From Planctomycetaceae bacterium (GTDB lineage Bacteria; Planctomycetota; Planctomycetia; Pirellulales; Pirellulaceae), in assembly GCA_002724245.1 (NCBI GenBank), contig PBOG01000101.1, forward strand, positions 1 to 64,000: a DNA stretch of 64,000 nucleotides. Reading direction: 5' to 3'. Below the pieces are notes generated by a model. It was not told where the DNA came from and did no database searches. It saw only the letters and a program-made list of their open reading frames with translations. Positions 26,450-34,634 of this stretch are shown one piece after another. Every line of letters starts with the position of its first letter. Within the stretch, counting starts at the first letter, position 1. Made by a program: the position numbers and the translations under genes.

Positions 26450-27469
26450 CTATTGAGCCGATGATCGTTTGCCATTGGGCCCACCACTGATAAGTTCACC
26501 ATCGGGAAGTGGGCGGGCAGCGGTGAGCAGTCCACGGGCGAACAGATGTTCTTTGAGGCGTCTGAAATCTTCGAAACTGTCGCGGTATACCCAAACCGTA
26601 ACCGTGGTTTGAGGTGTACTTTCGGCCGCCAGCAGTGCGGAGAAGTGCGAGTCTCCCCGCAAGGCATCAGTGAGTGCTTCTCCGAGTTGATCGGCAGTCG
26701 GGATCAGTTCGAAATGTGCCAGTTCTGCAAACTGTTGGACGACCGGGCCGAGATCAGTGTTAACTGTGCGTTCGCCGCGTTGCAGTGTGTACCGCATGCG
26801 AAACCCCTCAACCGGTCCGATGACTTCTGTCACGCGAGATGAGTTTCGTAGCTTCCAGAGTTGCTGGCGTCCATCCGCTTGCATGCGTTTGACAAGTTCG
26901 TTGATGGCGACATGTGCCAGCCTCCCGGACTTCAGTCGCAAATGAATTTCCTTGCCGAAGACGGTTTTAGCCATTGGGGTTGGCAGATGTTTCAACTCGA
27001 TAGGTGCCTTGGTTTCGACTGCAACAGCCTGTAAGGTTTGTTGCACCTGCGCAAGTTCGCGTTCAGCAGCAGAGACCTGCTGCTGAACGTTCAGACGCTC
27101 TTGTTGTGCTGCGTCGAGGTCTTCCCGAGCGTTGCTCAGCTCTTTTTCGGTGGCGGTCAACAATGTCAGGAGTTGATCCCGCTCGATACGTCGATAAGCA
27201 ATTTCCTGTTCTTGGAGATTGATTTTGCTTTGAGTCTTGTGGATGTCCGCCTCCAGTCCAGAGGCGGTACTTTGTAGTGTCTGGATCCCGTCGTTTTCGA
27301 CAGGCTCTGTTGTTGCTGGTGGTGGATCTGGCCGTTCACTCATAGCGTCTTTGGCACGTGCGCCGACAATCATTACTAGAATGATAAGAATGCCGACGAG
27401 GTTGGCCACGATGTCCAGGAAAGCATCTTGCCCTGGCGCGTCGGTTTCATGCCGTGGTTTATGTCTCAA
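26450..27469 (-). CDS. MotB/ExbD-like single-pass protein with the proton-site Asp
   Basis: A 339-residue protein, last of a three-gene operon. One membrane helix at about 20-36 is preceded by F17-L18-Asp19; Asp19 occupies the place of the proton-carrying Asp in MotB/ExbD. A coiled coil (about 70-155) and a globular C-terminal domain (about 165-335, with TVWVYRDSFEDFRRLKEHL) follow. No OmpA-type peptidoglycan-binding motif is evident. It starts with TTG; the upstream gene's stop overlaps it as TTGA, so translation is coupled. An internal ATG (MSERPD) would lose the helix. Likely partner of the channel gene at 29157-30581. Confidence 0.8.
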   Translation of the reverse strand: MRHKPRHETDAPGQDAFLDIVANLVGILIILVMIVGARAKDAMSERPDPPPATTEPVENDGIQTLQSTASGLEADIHKTQSKINLQEQEIAYRRIERDQLLTLLTATEKELSNAREDLDAAQQERLNVQQQVSAAERELAQVQQTLQAVAVETKAPIELKHLPTPMAKTVFGKEIHLRLKSGRLAHVAINELVKRMQADGRQQLWKLRNSSRVTEVIGPVEGFRMRYTLQRGERTVNTDLGPVVQQFAELAHFELIPTADQLGEALTDALRGDSHFSALLAAESTPQTTVTVWVYRDSFEDFRRLKEHLFARGLLTAARPLPDGELISGGPNGKRSSAQ

Positions 27470-29160
27470 CGGTTAGCCCTTTCGACGATCATGCCACTGT
27501 CGCGCAGCAGGGCGGATAGCTCCCTGAAACGGTGTTCCGCCTCTGGCAGAACATCGATTTTCAAAACAGGTTTCCAGTATCCGCCCGGGATGGCTAATCC
27601 CCAGCGTTCCATGCGATCCCAGATGCGGGCAATCAAGGACTCAATGTCGTTGCTCATTGCACCGCTTAACGGCACGGCCAGTTCGCGCGTGTCAACGCCA
27701 CGTTCTTTTTGTATTACAAGTTGGTCCACAAAACACTTCATGCGAATTGTCCGTTGGACTTCGGTCAGGTTGTTCTCGTATTTGGGTAACGCAAAATTGC
27801 TTCCCCGACTTTCCGCCAGGCTGGTCGGTGAGAAGTCGTCCGTAGGGGTTCCGAGAGAGGTGAGGCCAGTGGTGGGCTGGTTTGACGCAATGCCTGCGTT
27901 CTTTGTGGCGGGCTGGTTTGAAGCAATCTCTGCGTTCTCTGCGGCGGGCTTTCGAGGTTTTGCACGGTTCGCCGAAGTGGTTGACGTTCCTCCCGTATTT
28001 TCAGTCTCCGGTTGTTGGGAATGAGTGTGGGTTTCTTTTCCAGCGACATCTCCTGAACCGGCGGTGGCAGGTGGTCGACGGTTGTTTTCGGGTGACTCCG
28101 ATGTGCCACTCCGACGTGCTGCTGGACGCTGCCTGCCACCTCTGCCACGGCCAGGTCCATTTGCTGACGTGCGGACAAAGCCTCGGTTTGTGGTAGCCCG
28201 TAATTGGCCGCTGCCGCCGCCGTCCTGTTGGTATCGGCGAGGCATAGCGCGAGTCAGCGCGAGCTGGCGCTTGCGTGCTAATTCGATCACGCGGTGAAGC
28301 GAGTTTTTCAAGCTGGAGTCAGGTGGTGGATAGTGCAGTTCGCGTTCTGCGGCGACAAGTTCGTAACCAAACTCATCGTCCCAGCCTTGCATTGATCTGC
28401 GTGCCGCCCCGTAGGCCAGGATGCCATCCGAACGTACAACGATCAGGGGATAAGGCTCTTCGGTATCACCAACACGTCGGTAGTATTCACGCTTGGCGCG
28501 GAGTACAGCTGCCAGCGGATTGCCGGGGCCGGTCGGACCAGCCAGGTCTTCGGGGGTGAGTACAATTGCCTCAGGTTGGATGATCAGACCAGTGGAAGTG
28601 CATTCGACATAGAGTGGACGTCGCTGTGTTGCCTGCGGACCATGGTAGGGAATGATGGCATAGGATGCGGGACGTTGTTGGAGTTTCTCGCGGGAGTTTG
28701 TCAGCTGCTCTTGTGTGTGGTCGATTTGGGCCTGCAGTTGAGCCAATTGCCGACGAGATTTGTCCAAGGTGTCCTGGTTTGGTGAGCTAAGTGCGCGGAA
28801 TGCTTTTCGTTCTTCAAGCAGTTTTTGCCACTGCGATTCCATTTGGTTGAGGTGCTCTTCCAGGTGACTCAGCGCCAGACGGCGGTCTGCTAATTCGGTT
28901 GTCTTTTCTCCGCGTTGTTGCTCGAGGATTTCCGATCTCCAGATCAGGTCTTCTCGTTGTTCCTGGCGACGTTGAGCGGCAGCCTGGGCGGCCGAGTCAT
29001 CCACGGGCTCGGAGCGGACTATTTCTACGGCCTGTACACGTGCTTGCTGGACAACAAGAACGAGCAACACGATCAGCGCACCCATGGTGCAGACTAGTAC
29101 GGCCAGAAACGGAAACAATGCTACGCGTGTTTCCGGTTTGCGGTTGGCTCGTCGTCTCAT
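27466..29160 (-). CDS. MotB/ExbD-like single-pass protein lacking the proton-site Asp
   Basis: 564 residues. The membrane helix (about 15-37) shares the F-L-x-x6-G-x-L-I framework of the next gene, but the key position is Ala20, not Asp. A coiled coil (about 55-165) follows, then a globular domain (about 167-285, SYAIIPYHGP, PLIVVRSDGILAYG), a long low-complexity linker rich in Gly, Arg, Pro, Thr and Asn (about 290-435) with a 12-residue tandem repeat, and a C-terminal domain. It overlaps the upstream gene by ATGA and the downstream one by TTGA. It is probably an envelope-spanning partner of the ExbB/MotA-like channel. Confidence 0.78.
   Translation of the reverse strand: MRRRANRKPETRVALFPFLAVLVCTMGALIVLLVLVVQQARVQAVEIVRSEPVDDSAAQAAAQRRQEQREDLIWRSEILEQQRGEKTTELADRRLALSHLEEHLNQMESQWQKLLEERKAFRALSSPNQDTLDKSRRQLAQLQAQIDHTQEQLTNSREKLQQRPASYAIIPYHGPQATQRRPLYVECTSTGLIIQPEAIVLTPEDLAGPTGPGNPLAAVLRAKREYYRRVGDTEEPYPLIVVRSDGILAYGAARRSMQGWDDEFGYELVAAERELHYPPPDSSLKNSLHRVIELARKRQLALTRAMPRRYQQDGGGSGQLRATTNRGFVRTSANGPGRGRGGRQRPAARRSGTSESPENNRRPPATAGSGDVAGKETHTHSQQPETENTGGTSTTSANRAKPRKPAAENAEIASNQPATKNAGIASNQPTTGLTSLGTPTDDFSPTSLAESRGSNFALPKYENNLTEVQRTIRMKCFVDQLVIQKERGVDTRELAVPLSGAMSNDIESLIARIWDRMERWGLAIPGGYWKPVLKIDVLPEAEHRFRELSALLRDSGMIVERANR
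27874..27950. repeat. 36-bp tandem repeat inside the 564-aa gene
   Basis: Two full units and part of a third, each starting GGGCTGG/GGGCT at 27874, 27910 and 27946. They encode a 12-residue repeat (NAEIASNQPAT-type then NAGIASNQPTT-type) in the linker. Probably length-variable. Confidence 0.75.
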
Positions 29161-30581
29161 GCAGCGCGATCCTGGCTGTCGGTTGGATCCAGTTCCAACG
29201 GTGAGGTGGGCTCTGGAATACTGCCGAGTCGAGTATTGAGCAGATGGATTGCTGCTGCCAGGCTATTGACCGTGGCTTCAAAATGCTGTGCACCGGACAA
29301 CGAGCGCAAGTTGTCATTGAGCGCTGCCTCCAGCTGGCGGATGTCCCGGCTGGCATCAATTGCCCGCGCCAGAAGCTCGCCGTGTTTGTTGAGTTCGGCC
29401 TGTTGTTGCTGCGCCGCCGTAGCGCTCTCCGAAAGTGTGGCCTGCCAGCGATTCGCATCAGCGCGGTGTTCGGCTGCCAGTTCCCGCTGCTGATTGAGCA
29501 AGATCGCCACCTGTTCCAGTAAGTGATCTTGCGCCTGGTTCCAACGCTGGGTAGCAGAGTTGGCGTCAGTCTCGCTTTGTTCTGCCAAAGTATGCGCGTA
29601 CTGTTGCAGCGATCCGTTCAAGGTATTTGACAGGGCTTGTTCAGTCTGGGTAAGTGAAGCCTGGCTCAATTGAGACCACTGCTGGTGAGCGGAGTCAACA
29701 GTTTTTTGCCACAAGGTCGTTTGTTGGGCGACCAGTTCTTCACTCGTGTGGATCACTTCCTGACACATTTTCTGGACTGACGCGACGTAGGGGTCGGTTT
29801 GGGTGCCCCATTGTGGAAATCGTCCCAGCAGCTCTTTATTGGTGCGATCGTCGACTTTTGATAGTAATTGCGACTCGATTTGATCAATCAAGAACTGTAC
29901 GAACATCAAAACGATCGATAATGACAAGGCTAGTGCCGTCGTATCGAACGCCACGTACAGGCCATCCAGTAGTTTTTGCATCGCCGTCTGAATCGAGTTG
30001 GCAAGTTCGACAGGGTCGAGATTTCCCAAGGCCTGGGTGATTCCAATGACCGTACCGAGGAAACCCAGCATCGGTGTTGCCCAGATTATGATGCGTGCGA
30101 ACGCATAGCCTTCCTGCTGTCGTCCCTGATCCAGGTCGGAAAGATACTTGAGGTCTTCGTCGAGTCCATCCGCTGTTCCCTTGCGACGGATCAGCTCCAG
30201 AATGTTGGAGAGTCGCATGCCGAGATAAGACTCGCGGGTTCTCTGTGGTAGCTGCTGGAGTTGTGCCAGGAGTTGCTGACAATGATTCAGGCCGGTGCCG
30301 CCTGGCGCGGGTTCTCCCAGGCTGATTGAGTCCAGTGAGTGGTATTGCGCCACGACATTAATCAGTTTTGCGATCAAGGTGGCCATGCCGACGAAGAACA
30401 TCGTGGTGGCGACGTACGAAACCGGATGCGTCGCGAAATAGCGACGCATTAATGGGTTCGTGAACGGTCCCTTGAACAAGAGTGTGTAGAAAAAACTGCT
30501 AGCTGCGAATCCCAGGATCAGAGGCCAGCCAAGACTGGCGATGGCGTTGCGCAGGGAATTTCGGTCAGATGATCCGGACAA
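29157..30581 (-). CDS. MotA/TolQ/ExbB-like proton channel with a long helical tail
   Basis: 474 residues, first gene of the operon, TTG start with AGGAA 7 bases upstream. Two N-terminal helices (about 18-35 and 55-78) and a cytoplasmic segment are followed by the family core at 160-235: ATPMLGFLGTVIGITQAL and GLYVAFDTTALALSLSIVL, with the conserved Thr177 and Thr214/215 that line the proton path. Beyond 245 comes about 210 residues of Gln/Ala-rich helix, probably a coiled-coil tail. ExbB and TolQ lack such a tail; MotA-like ZorA has one. It probably forms the pentameric channel around the two downstream single-pass proteins. Confidence 0.85.
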   Translation of the reverse strand: MSGSSDRNSLRNAIASLGWPLILGFAASSFFYTLLFKGPFTNPLMRRYFATHPVSYVATTMFFVGMATLIAKLINVVAQYHSLDSISLGEPAPGGTGLNHCQQLLAQLQQLPQRTRESYLGMRLSNILELIRRKGTADGLDEDLKYLSDLDQGRQQEGYAFARIIIWATPMLGFLGTVIGITQALGNLDPVELANSIQTAMQKLLDGLYVAFDTTALALSLSIVLMFVQFLIDQIESQLLSKVDDRTNKELLGRFPQWGTQTDPYVASVQKMCQEVIHTSEELVAQQTTLWQKTVDSAHQQWSQLSQASLTQTEQALSNTLNGSLQQYAHTLAEQSETDANSATQRWNQAQDHLLEQVAILLNQQRELAAEHRADANRWQATLSESATAAQQQQAELNKHGELLARAIDASRDIRQLEAALNDNLRSLSGAQHFEATVNSLAAAIHLLNTRLGSIPEPTSPLELDPTDSQDRAA

Positions 30582-30939
30582 CGAGAATTCCTTTCACAGT
30601 GTGATTTTTTTCGGGTGTCGGGGCATGAAGTTGGGAGTGCGTCATCGAGCTGTAGCCCCCTAATCCTTAAAGTCGGTCTAATCCGCACATTTTGATGAGT
30701 CTTACTTGCACAATTGCGGTAGGAACCGAGGAAAACTCAAACGCTTCTCTCCGCCCCGGGTAAAGAGGCCTGCTTGCGAAACCGGCATAATCGTTAAACA
30801 TTTGCAAAGTTCTCGCGCGAAGATGGCCGATAGGGAAACCTGTCATCACTTATGGCGGAATGGTGCTACCAGGCCGTTCCCGGTCCGAGCAGAGGACACA
30901 AGTCGTTGACCAAGAACAAGTGGGTATCCCAGGGGGGAT

Positions 30940-30982
30940 GTAGTCCGGTGACGACCTGAATGGTCGCCCGGACTACTTTTTT
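30940..30982 (+). terminator. Orphan intrinsic terminator, plus strand
   Basis: GTAGTCCGG (30940-30948) / CCGGACTAC (30968-30976) with an inner CGACC/GGTCG pairing around TGAAT, followed by six T (30977-30982). It is a textbook intrinsic terminator, but the nearest upstream plus-strand gene ends at 26358. It may end a small RNA, or attenuate a long folP leader. Confidence 0.85.
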
Positions 30983-30999
30983 GCGCTCAGTAGTTGGCT

Positions 31000-31039
31000 G
31001 CCCGCCGGAGCATCGTTCAAGACGAAATGTCCGGCGGGC
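31000..31039 (+). promoter_or_regulatory. Strong hairpin in the folP upstream region
   Basis: GCCCGCCGGA / TCCGGCGGGC, a perfect 10-bp stem, with an inner TCGT/ACGA around TCAAG. It ends 56 bases before the folP ATG. An alternative pairing ACTACT (30972-30977) / AGTAGT (30989-30994) would compete with the upstream terminator. Confidence 0.5.
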
Positions 31040-31095
31040 TACATCTGCCTGGGGCACCGGCTGCGGTGGCAGGCTGTTCGTGATAAGCTCGAGGC

Positions 31096-32025
31096 ATGAG
31101 TTCGCGCGACCACAGTTTGGCACAATCTGAGCAGACGTCGGTACGACCGGCGGTCCGTTGGCAGCTTGTCACCCGGAGTCTCGACTTTGCACAGGGCCCT
31201 TGTGTCATGGGCATCGTCAATGTGACGCCGGATAGTTTTTCCGACGGCGGGAATTTCATCGCGACCGGAGCGGCGGTTGAGCATGCCCTGAGACTGGCCG
31301 CCGAAGGAGCCAGTATTCTCGATATCGGTGGAGAGAGTACACGCCCGGGGGCATCGCCGGTTGAGACCGACGAAGAGCTGCAGCGTGTCGTCCCGGTAAT
31401 TGAAGAAGTGTGTCGCCAGACGACGGTGCCAATTTCCATTGACACCTCCAAGGCGGCAGTGGCCGAGGCGGCTTTAGCGGCAGGTGCCGAGATCATCAAC
31501 GATGTGTCGGGGCTGGCTGGAGATGCTCGCATGCTAGCAGTGGCGGCATCTTCGGGGGCAGGTGTTTGTGCGATGCACATGCGTGGTACACCGCAAACAA
31601 TGCAACAAAATCCGACATACTCGGATGTCGTGGCCGAGATCTACGACTATTTAGGTGTCCGCCGCGACGTACTGCGTGAGGCGGGCATCGAGAGCAACCG
31701 TATTTGCCTTGACCCGGGTATCGGTTTTGGCAAAACCCATCAGCACAATCTCGATTTATTGGCCTGCTGTCACCGATTTCATGCGTTGGGTTGTCCCTTG
31801 CTGTTGGGGCCTTCTCGCAAAGGATTTATTGCCAAAGTCATCGCAGATCGAACAGCCGATCGCACTCCAGGTACGATTGGCGTCGTGTTGTCATTAGCGC
31901 AGCAGGGGGTGCAAGTACTGCGGGTTCACGATGTGGGCCCAGTGCACCAGGCACTTCTCTTGTTTCAGGCAACCGGAGGCGTTGACGGCGTCGGGAGTTT
32001 TCCGGATACTTCGCGCCACTCCTGA
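31096..32025 (+). CDS. folP: Dihydropteroate synthase
   Basis: Joins p-aminobenzoate to 6-hydroxymethyl-dihydropterin diphosphate in folate synthesis. A 309-residue TIM barrel with the family signatures MGIVNVTPDSFSDGG (38-52), DIGGESTRPGA, PISIDTSKAAVAEAAL, IINDVSG, CLDPGIGFGKTHQHN and LLGPSRKGFI. The C-terminus (about 30 residues, Gly/Ser-rich) extends beyond the usual barrel. No folK or folB neighbour; proA follows after 19 bases, so the two are probably co-transcribed although the pathways differ. Confidence 0.95.
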   Translation: MSSRDHSLAQSEQTSVRPAVRWQLVTRSLDFAQGPCVMGIVNVTPDSFSDGGNFIATGAAVEHALRLAAEGASILDIGGESTRPGASPVETDEELQRVVPVIEEVCRQTTVPISIDTSKAAVAEAALAAGAEIINDVSGLAGDARMLAVAASSGAGVCAMHMRGTPQTMQQNPTYSDVVAEIYDYLGVRRDVLREAGIESNRICLDPGIGFGKTHQHNLDLLACCHRFHALGCPLLLGPSRKGFIAKVIADRTADRTPGTIGVVLSLAQQGVQVLRVHDVGPVHQALLLFQATGGVDGVGSFPDTSRHS

Positions 32026-32044
32026 ACGCCGACGCGAGCCTACC

Positions 32045-33319
32045 ATGTCTGAAGTTGAATCCGCGGACCTTGTGCACTATTGCCAGGAGACGGCACATGC
32101 CGCTCGTGCTGCTGCGACACAGCTGACCGGCATTCCAGGGGGCGTACGAAATCGTTGGTTGCGCACGTCAGCCGATCTGCTATGCGATCAGACCGAGCGT
32201 ATCTTGGCTGCGAATGCCCAGGATTTACAAAAGGCGCCTGAGTTTGGCCTTGAGGCCGCACAGATTGACCGGCTGCGCCTTTCTGCAGAGCGCGTGCAGG
32301 AAATCGCCCAGGGCCTGAGAGAAGTTGCCGATCTGCCTGACCCGGTCGGCGAGACGATCGAATCGGTTCGCCGTCCCAATGGGATGGAGGTTTCGCGAAT
32401 TCGAGTACCGCTGGGTGTGGTATTTTTTATCTACGAGTCTCGACCCAATGTGACCGCTGACGCGGCCGCGATTTGCATCAAGAGTGGCAACGCGGTGATC
32501 TTGCGAGGTGGCAAGGAAGCAGCCCATTCGAGCCGTGCGATTGTGGAAATTCTCCAGACGAATGCAGAGGTATGCGGGCTACCAGCTGAGGCAGTTCAAC
32601 TGGTGTCGCACCAGGATCGAGAAGCAGTTGGCCATTTTCTGCAGCTGGCTGAGTACATCGATGTCGCGATTCCCCGCGGCGGCGAAGGGCTGATTCGACG
32701 TGTTGCCGACGAAGCGCGAATGCCGGTGATTAAGCATTTCGCTGGCAACTGTCATGTCTATGTTGATCGCGGTGCCGAAGCTGAGATGGCGGCGGCAATT
32801 ACATTGAATTCCAAGTGTCAACGCCTGGGGACTTGTAATACTTGCGAGTCGTTGTTGATCCATCGCGACATCGCTGCCGACCTGCTGCCCGGACTAGTGG
32901 CGGCGTTGCGGGCGGAGGGGATCGAAGTGCGTGGTGATCCACAGACGGTCAACTTGATTCCACAAGTGGCCGCGGCGTCTGAGGAAGATCATTTCGCGGA
33001 ATACCTGGGGCCCGTGATTTCAGTGCGCGTAGTTGCTTCGCTGGAAGAAGCAATTGAGACAATCAATCATTATGGGTCAGGTCACACGGATGCGATCGTT
33101 ACGAATGACCTGGCGTCTGCCCGCCGATTTGCTGAAGCGGTAGACAGTTCCGCAGTAATGATTAACGCGAGTACGCGATTTAACGATGGAGGACAATTTG
33201 GTCTTGGTGCCGAGATCGGCATCAGCACGGATAAGTTTCATGCGCGCGGGCCCTGCGGATTGCGAGAATTGACCAGTTACAAATACGTCGTCTATGGAGA
33301 CGGCCACACCCGTGAATAG
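32045..33319 (+). CDS. proA: Glutamate-5-semialdehyde dehydrogenase (gamma-glutamyl phosphate reductase)
   Basis: NADPH-dependent reduction of gamma-glutamyl phosphate in proline synthesis. 424 residues from the ATG at 32045. Signatures: VPLGVVFFIYESRPNVTADA, CIKSGNAVILRGGKEA, YIDVAIPRGGEGLI, the catalytic-Cys region SKCQRLGTCNTCESLLIH, and INASTRFNDGGQFGLGAEIGIST. The frame is open 38 codons upstream, overlapping folP, but family resemblance begins at the chosen ATG. No proB nearby. Confidence 0.95.
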   Translation: MSEVESADLVHYCQETAHAARAAATQLTGIPGGVRNRWLRTSADLLCDQTERILAANAQDLQKAPEFGLEAAQIDRLRLSAERVQEIAQGLREVADLPDPVGETIESVRRPNGMEVSRIRVPLGVVFFIYESRPNVTADAAAICIKSGNAVILRGGKEAAHSSRAIVEILQTNAEVCGLPAEAVQLVSHQDREAVGHFLQLAEYIDVAIPRGGEGLIRRVADEARMPVIKHFAGNCHVYVDRGAEAEMAAAITLNSKCQRLGTCNTCESLLIHRDIAADLLPGLVAALRAEGIEVRGDPQTVNLIPQVAAASEEDHFAEYLGPVISVRVVASLEEAIETINHYGSGHTDAIVTNDLASARRFAEAVDSSAVMINASTRFNDGGQFGLGAEIGISTDKFHARGPCGLRELTSYKYVVYGDGHTRE

Positions 33320-33333
33320 GTGTCTTGGCTGAT

Positions 33334-33378
33334 GACTGGAGTGTAGAGACTCACGGGTCCGCGGGAGTCAAACCAGTC
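33334..33378 (+). repeat. Nested hairpin between proA and the fliM-like gene
   Basis: Outer arms GACTGG (33334-33339) / CCAGTC (33373-33378) and inner arms GACTC (33348-33352) / GAGTC (33365-33369). No T-run follows. It may help separate the two genes' transcripts. Confidence 0.4.
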
Positions 33379-33434
33379 TCTAATATAGACGGCGGCTGTC
33401 AGGGTACTTTGGAGTTGTGGAGAGAACCCCCTTG

Positions 33435-34442
33435 ATGCTGCACCAACATCTGACGACCGACGAGTTGGCGAGCCTGTTTGGGATGGCGGGCGCGTCCCGG
33501 CAGTCGCTTGCCTCCCGGTTTGAAGGCAGCCGCGAAAAACATTCATGTAGTGACAGTACGCTTGTTACAGAGGAACCGTTGCAGGCCGAGCAACGTGTCC
33601 TGCTTCATGCTGTGCACGAGGGGCTTGCCCGTCGCTTGAGTCTTGCCTGGTCTACTTTAGTGCGGGCCCAGCTGGAGATTCGATTAGTCGATATCACGTG
33701 CATGAGCCCGGCAGAATTTCTGGCAAAGCGAGAAAGTCCTGGCTGTGCCATTGCACTTCGTTCAGCAGAGAGCGATAGCCCGATCGTGGTGAATTTGCCT
33801 TTGTCAATGTTGCATCTGATGATCGATCGGATGTTGGGGGGAGAGGCTGGCGAACAACCGGCTGTGCCTTCGCCATTGACAGAAATCGAACAACGCCTGG
33901 TTGGTCGCATCTACGACACATTGATCGATGAATTGCGACAGGCATGGGGGCCGGTTTGGGAGGGGGAGTTGTCGATTGAACGCGTGACAGAACGGTCTGA
34001 GGTGGACAACAACCTGGCGTTAGATACGCCCGTGGTTTCATTCCGGTTTGAGTTGCGGATGGGAGCTTTTCAGGACGCGCTCGATCTTTGCTTTCCCGCT
34101 TGTTTGCTGCAGCCGATACTAACGCAGTGTGTTGTTGAGGCCGCCGACGATTCTGGAATGAACGAGGAATTTCAGGACCGGTCTGCAGCCGACTCCGACA
34201 CGGACATCGTCGACGTAGTGCTCGCGCTCCCGGAAACACAAATCCATCCGCAAGACCTGCTGGATCTGGAGGTTGGCGACCTGCTTGTCACAGATCAGGA
34301 TGTGACCGCTGCTTTGCCGGTATATATGTCTGGGGCTAGGGTGATGGCGGGGATTCCTGGCGCGATTCAGGGCCACAAGACGGTGCAAGTGACAGCCGTT
34401 TCTGAGATTCCCCGAGACCGCGCAGACAAGACGTTGGGGTAG
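33435..34442 (+). CDS. fliM: Orphan FliM-like flagellar motor switch protein
   Basis: 335 residues from the ATG at 33435 (GGAGAG upstream; an in-frame GTG at 33417 is possible). The N-terminus LTTDELASLFG matches the CheY-P-binding FliM motif (the D-E-I-D-A-L-L type). The middle domain is CheC/FliM-like (FRFELRMGAFQDALDLCFP). The C-terminus is a SpoA domain (LDLEVGDLLVTDQDV). FliM builds the rotor C-ring and receives CheY-P. No other flagellar gene is in the window. Confidence 0.85.
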   Translation: MLHQHLTTDELASLFGMAGASRQSLASRFEGSREKHSCSDSTLVTEEPLQAEQRVLLHAVHEGLARRLSLAWSTLVRAQLEIRLVDITCMSPAEFLAKRESPGCAIALRSAESDSPIVVNLPLSMLHLMIDRMLGGEAGEQPAVPSPLTEIEQRLVGRIYDTLIDELRQAWGPVWEGELSIERVTERSEVDNNLALDTPVVSFRFELRMGAFQDALDLCFPACLLQPILTQCVVEAADDSGMNEEFQDRSAADSDTDIVDVVLALPETQIHPQDLLDLEVGDLLVTDQDVTAALPVYMSGARVMAGIPGAIQGHKTVQVTAVSEIPRDRADKTLG

Positions 34443-34634
34443 CCTGCTGCCTGTTGTGACGTTTGTCATTGTTTTTGTCTGACGAGGCGATTCGAGTCGA
34501 CGCGAGCTGGCAGTCTGGGTGATTCGAATTTGATTTCACGTTCCTTCCTGGCGCCAGATGGAGTAAATTGTCTGTACCTGCGGTAGCTGAATAATCTTTG
34601 CCGTGTGGCTTTCCGGAACAGAGCAGGCTTCCTG

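Larger units (their letters stand above)
30582..31095. other. Intergenic region with structured RNA signals upstream of folP
   Basis: A 514-base region between the divergent operon and folP. It contains a plus-strand intrinsic terminator with no plus-strand gene before it and a second strong hairpin (both listed). The operon promoter must also lie here, but I see no clear match. Short frames (67 and 35 codons) overlap the terminator and are not convincing. Confidence 0.5.

Noticed and set aside
26450-30581. A Zorya anti-phage system
   Set aside because: The channel tail is ZorA-like, but there are two MotB-like genes, no OmpA-type domain, no helicase or nuclease effector and no other defence gene nearby.
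30706-30960. Short plus-strand frames (67 and 35 codons) before the orphan terminator
   Set aside because: Poor start codons and ribosome-binding sites. The 35-codon frame ends inside the terminator loop, which a real gene would rarely do.
30840-30982. Resemblance to bacterial SRP RNA (GGGATGTAG near the terminator)
   Set aside because: The diagnostic GGAAGGAAGCAG-type core is missing and the fold does not match.
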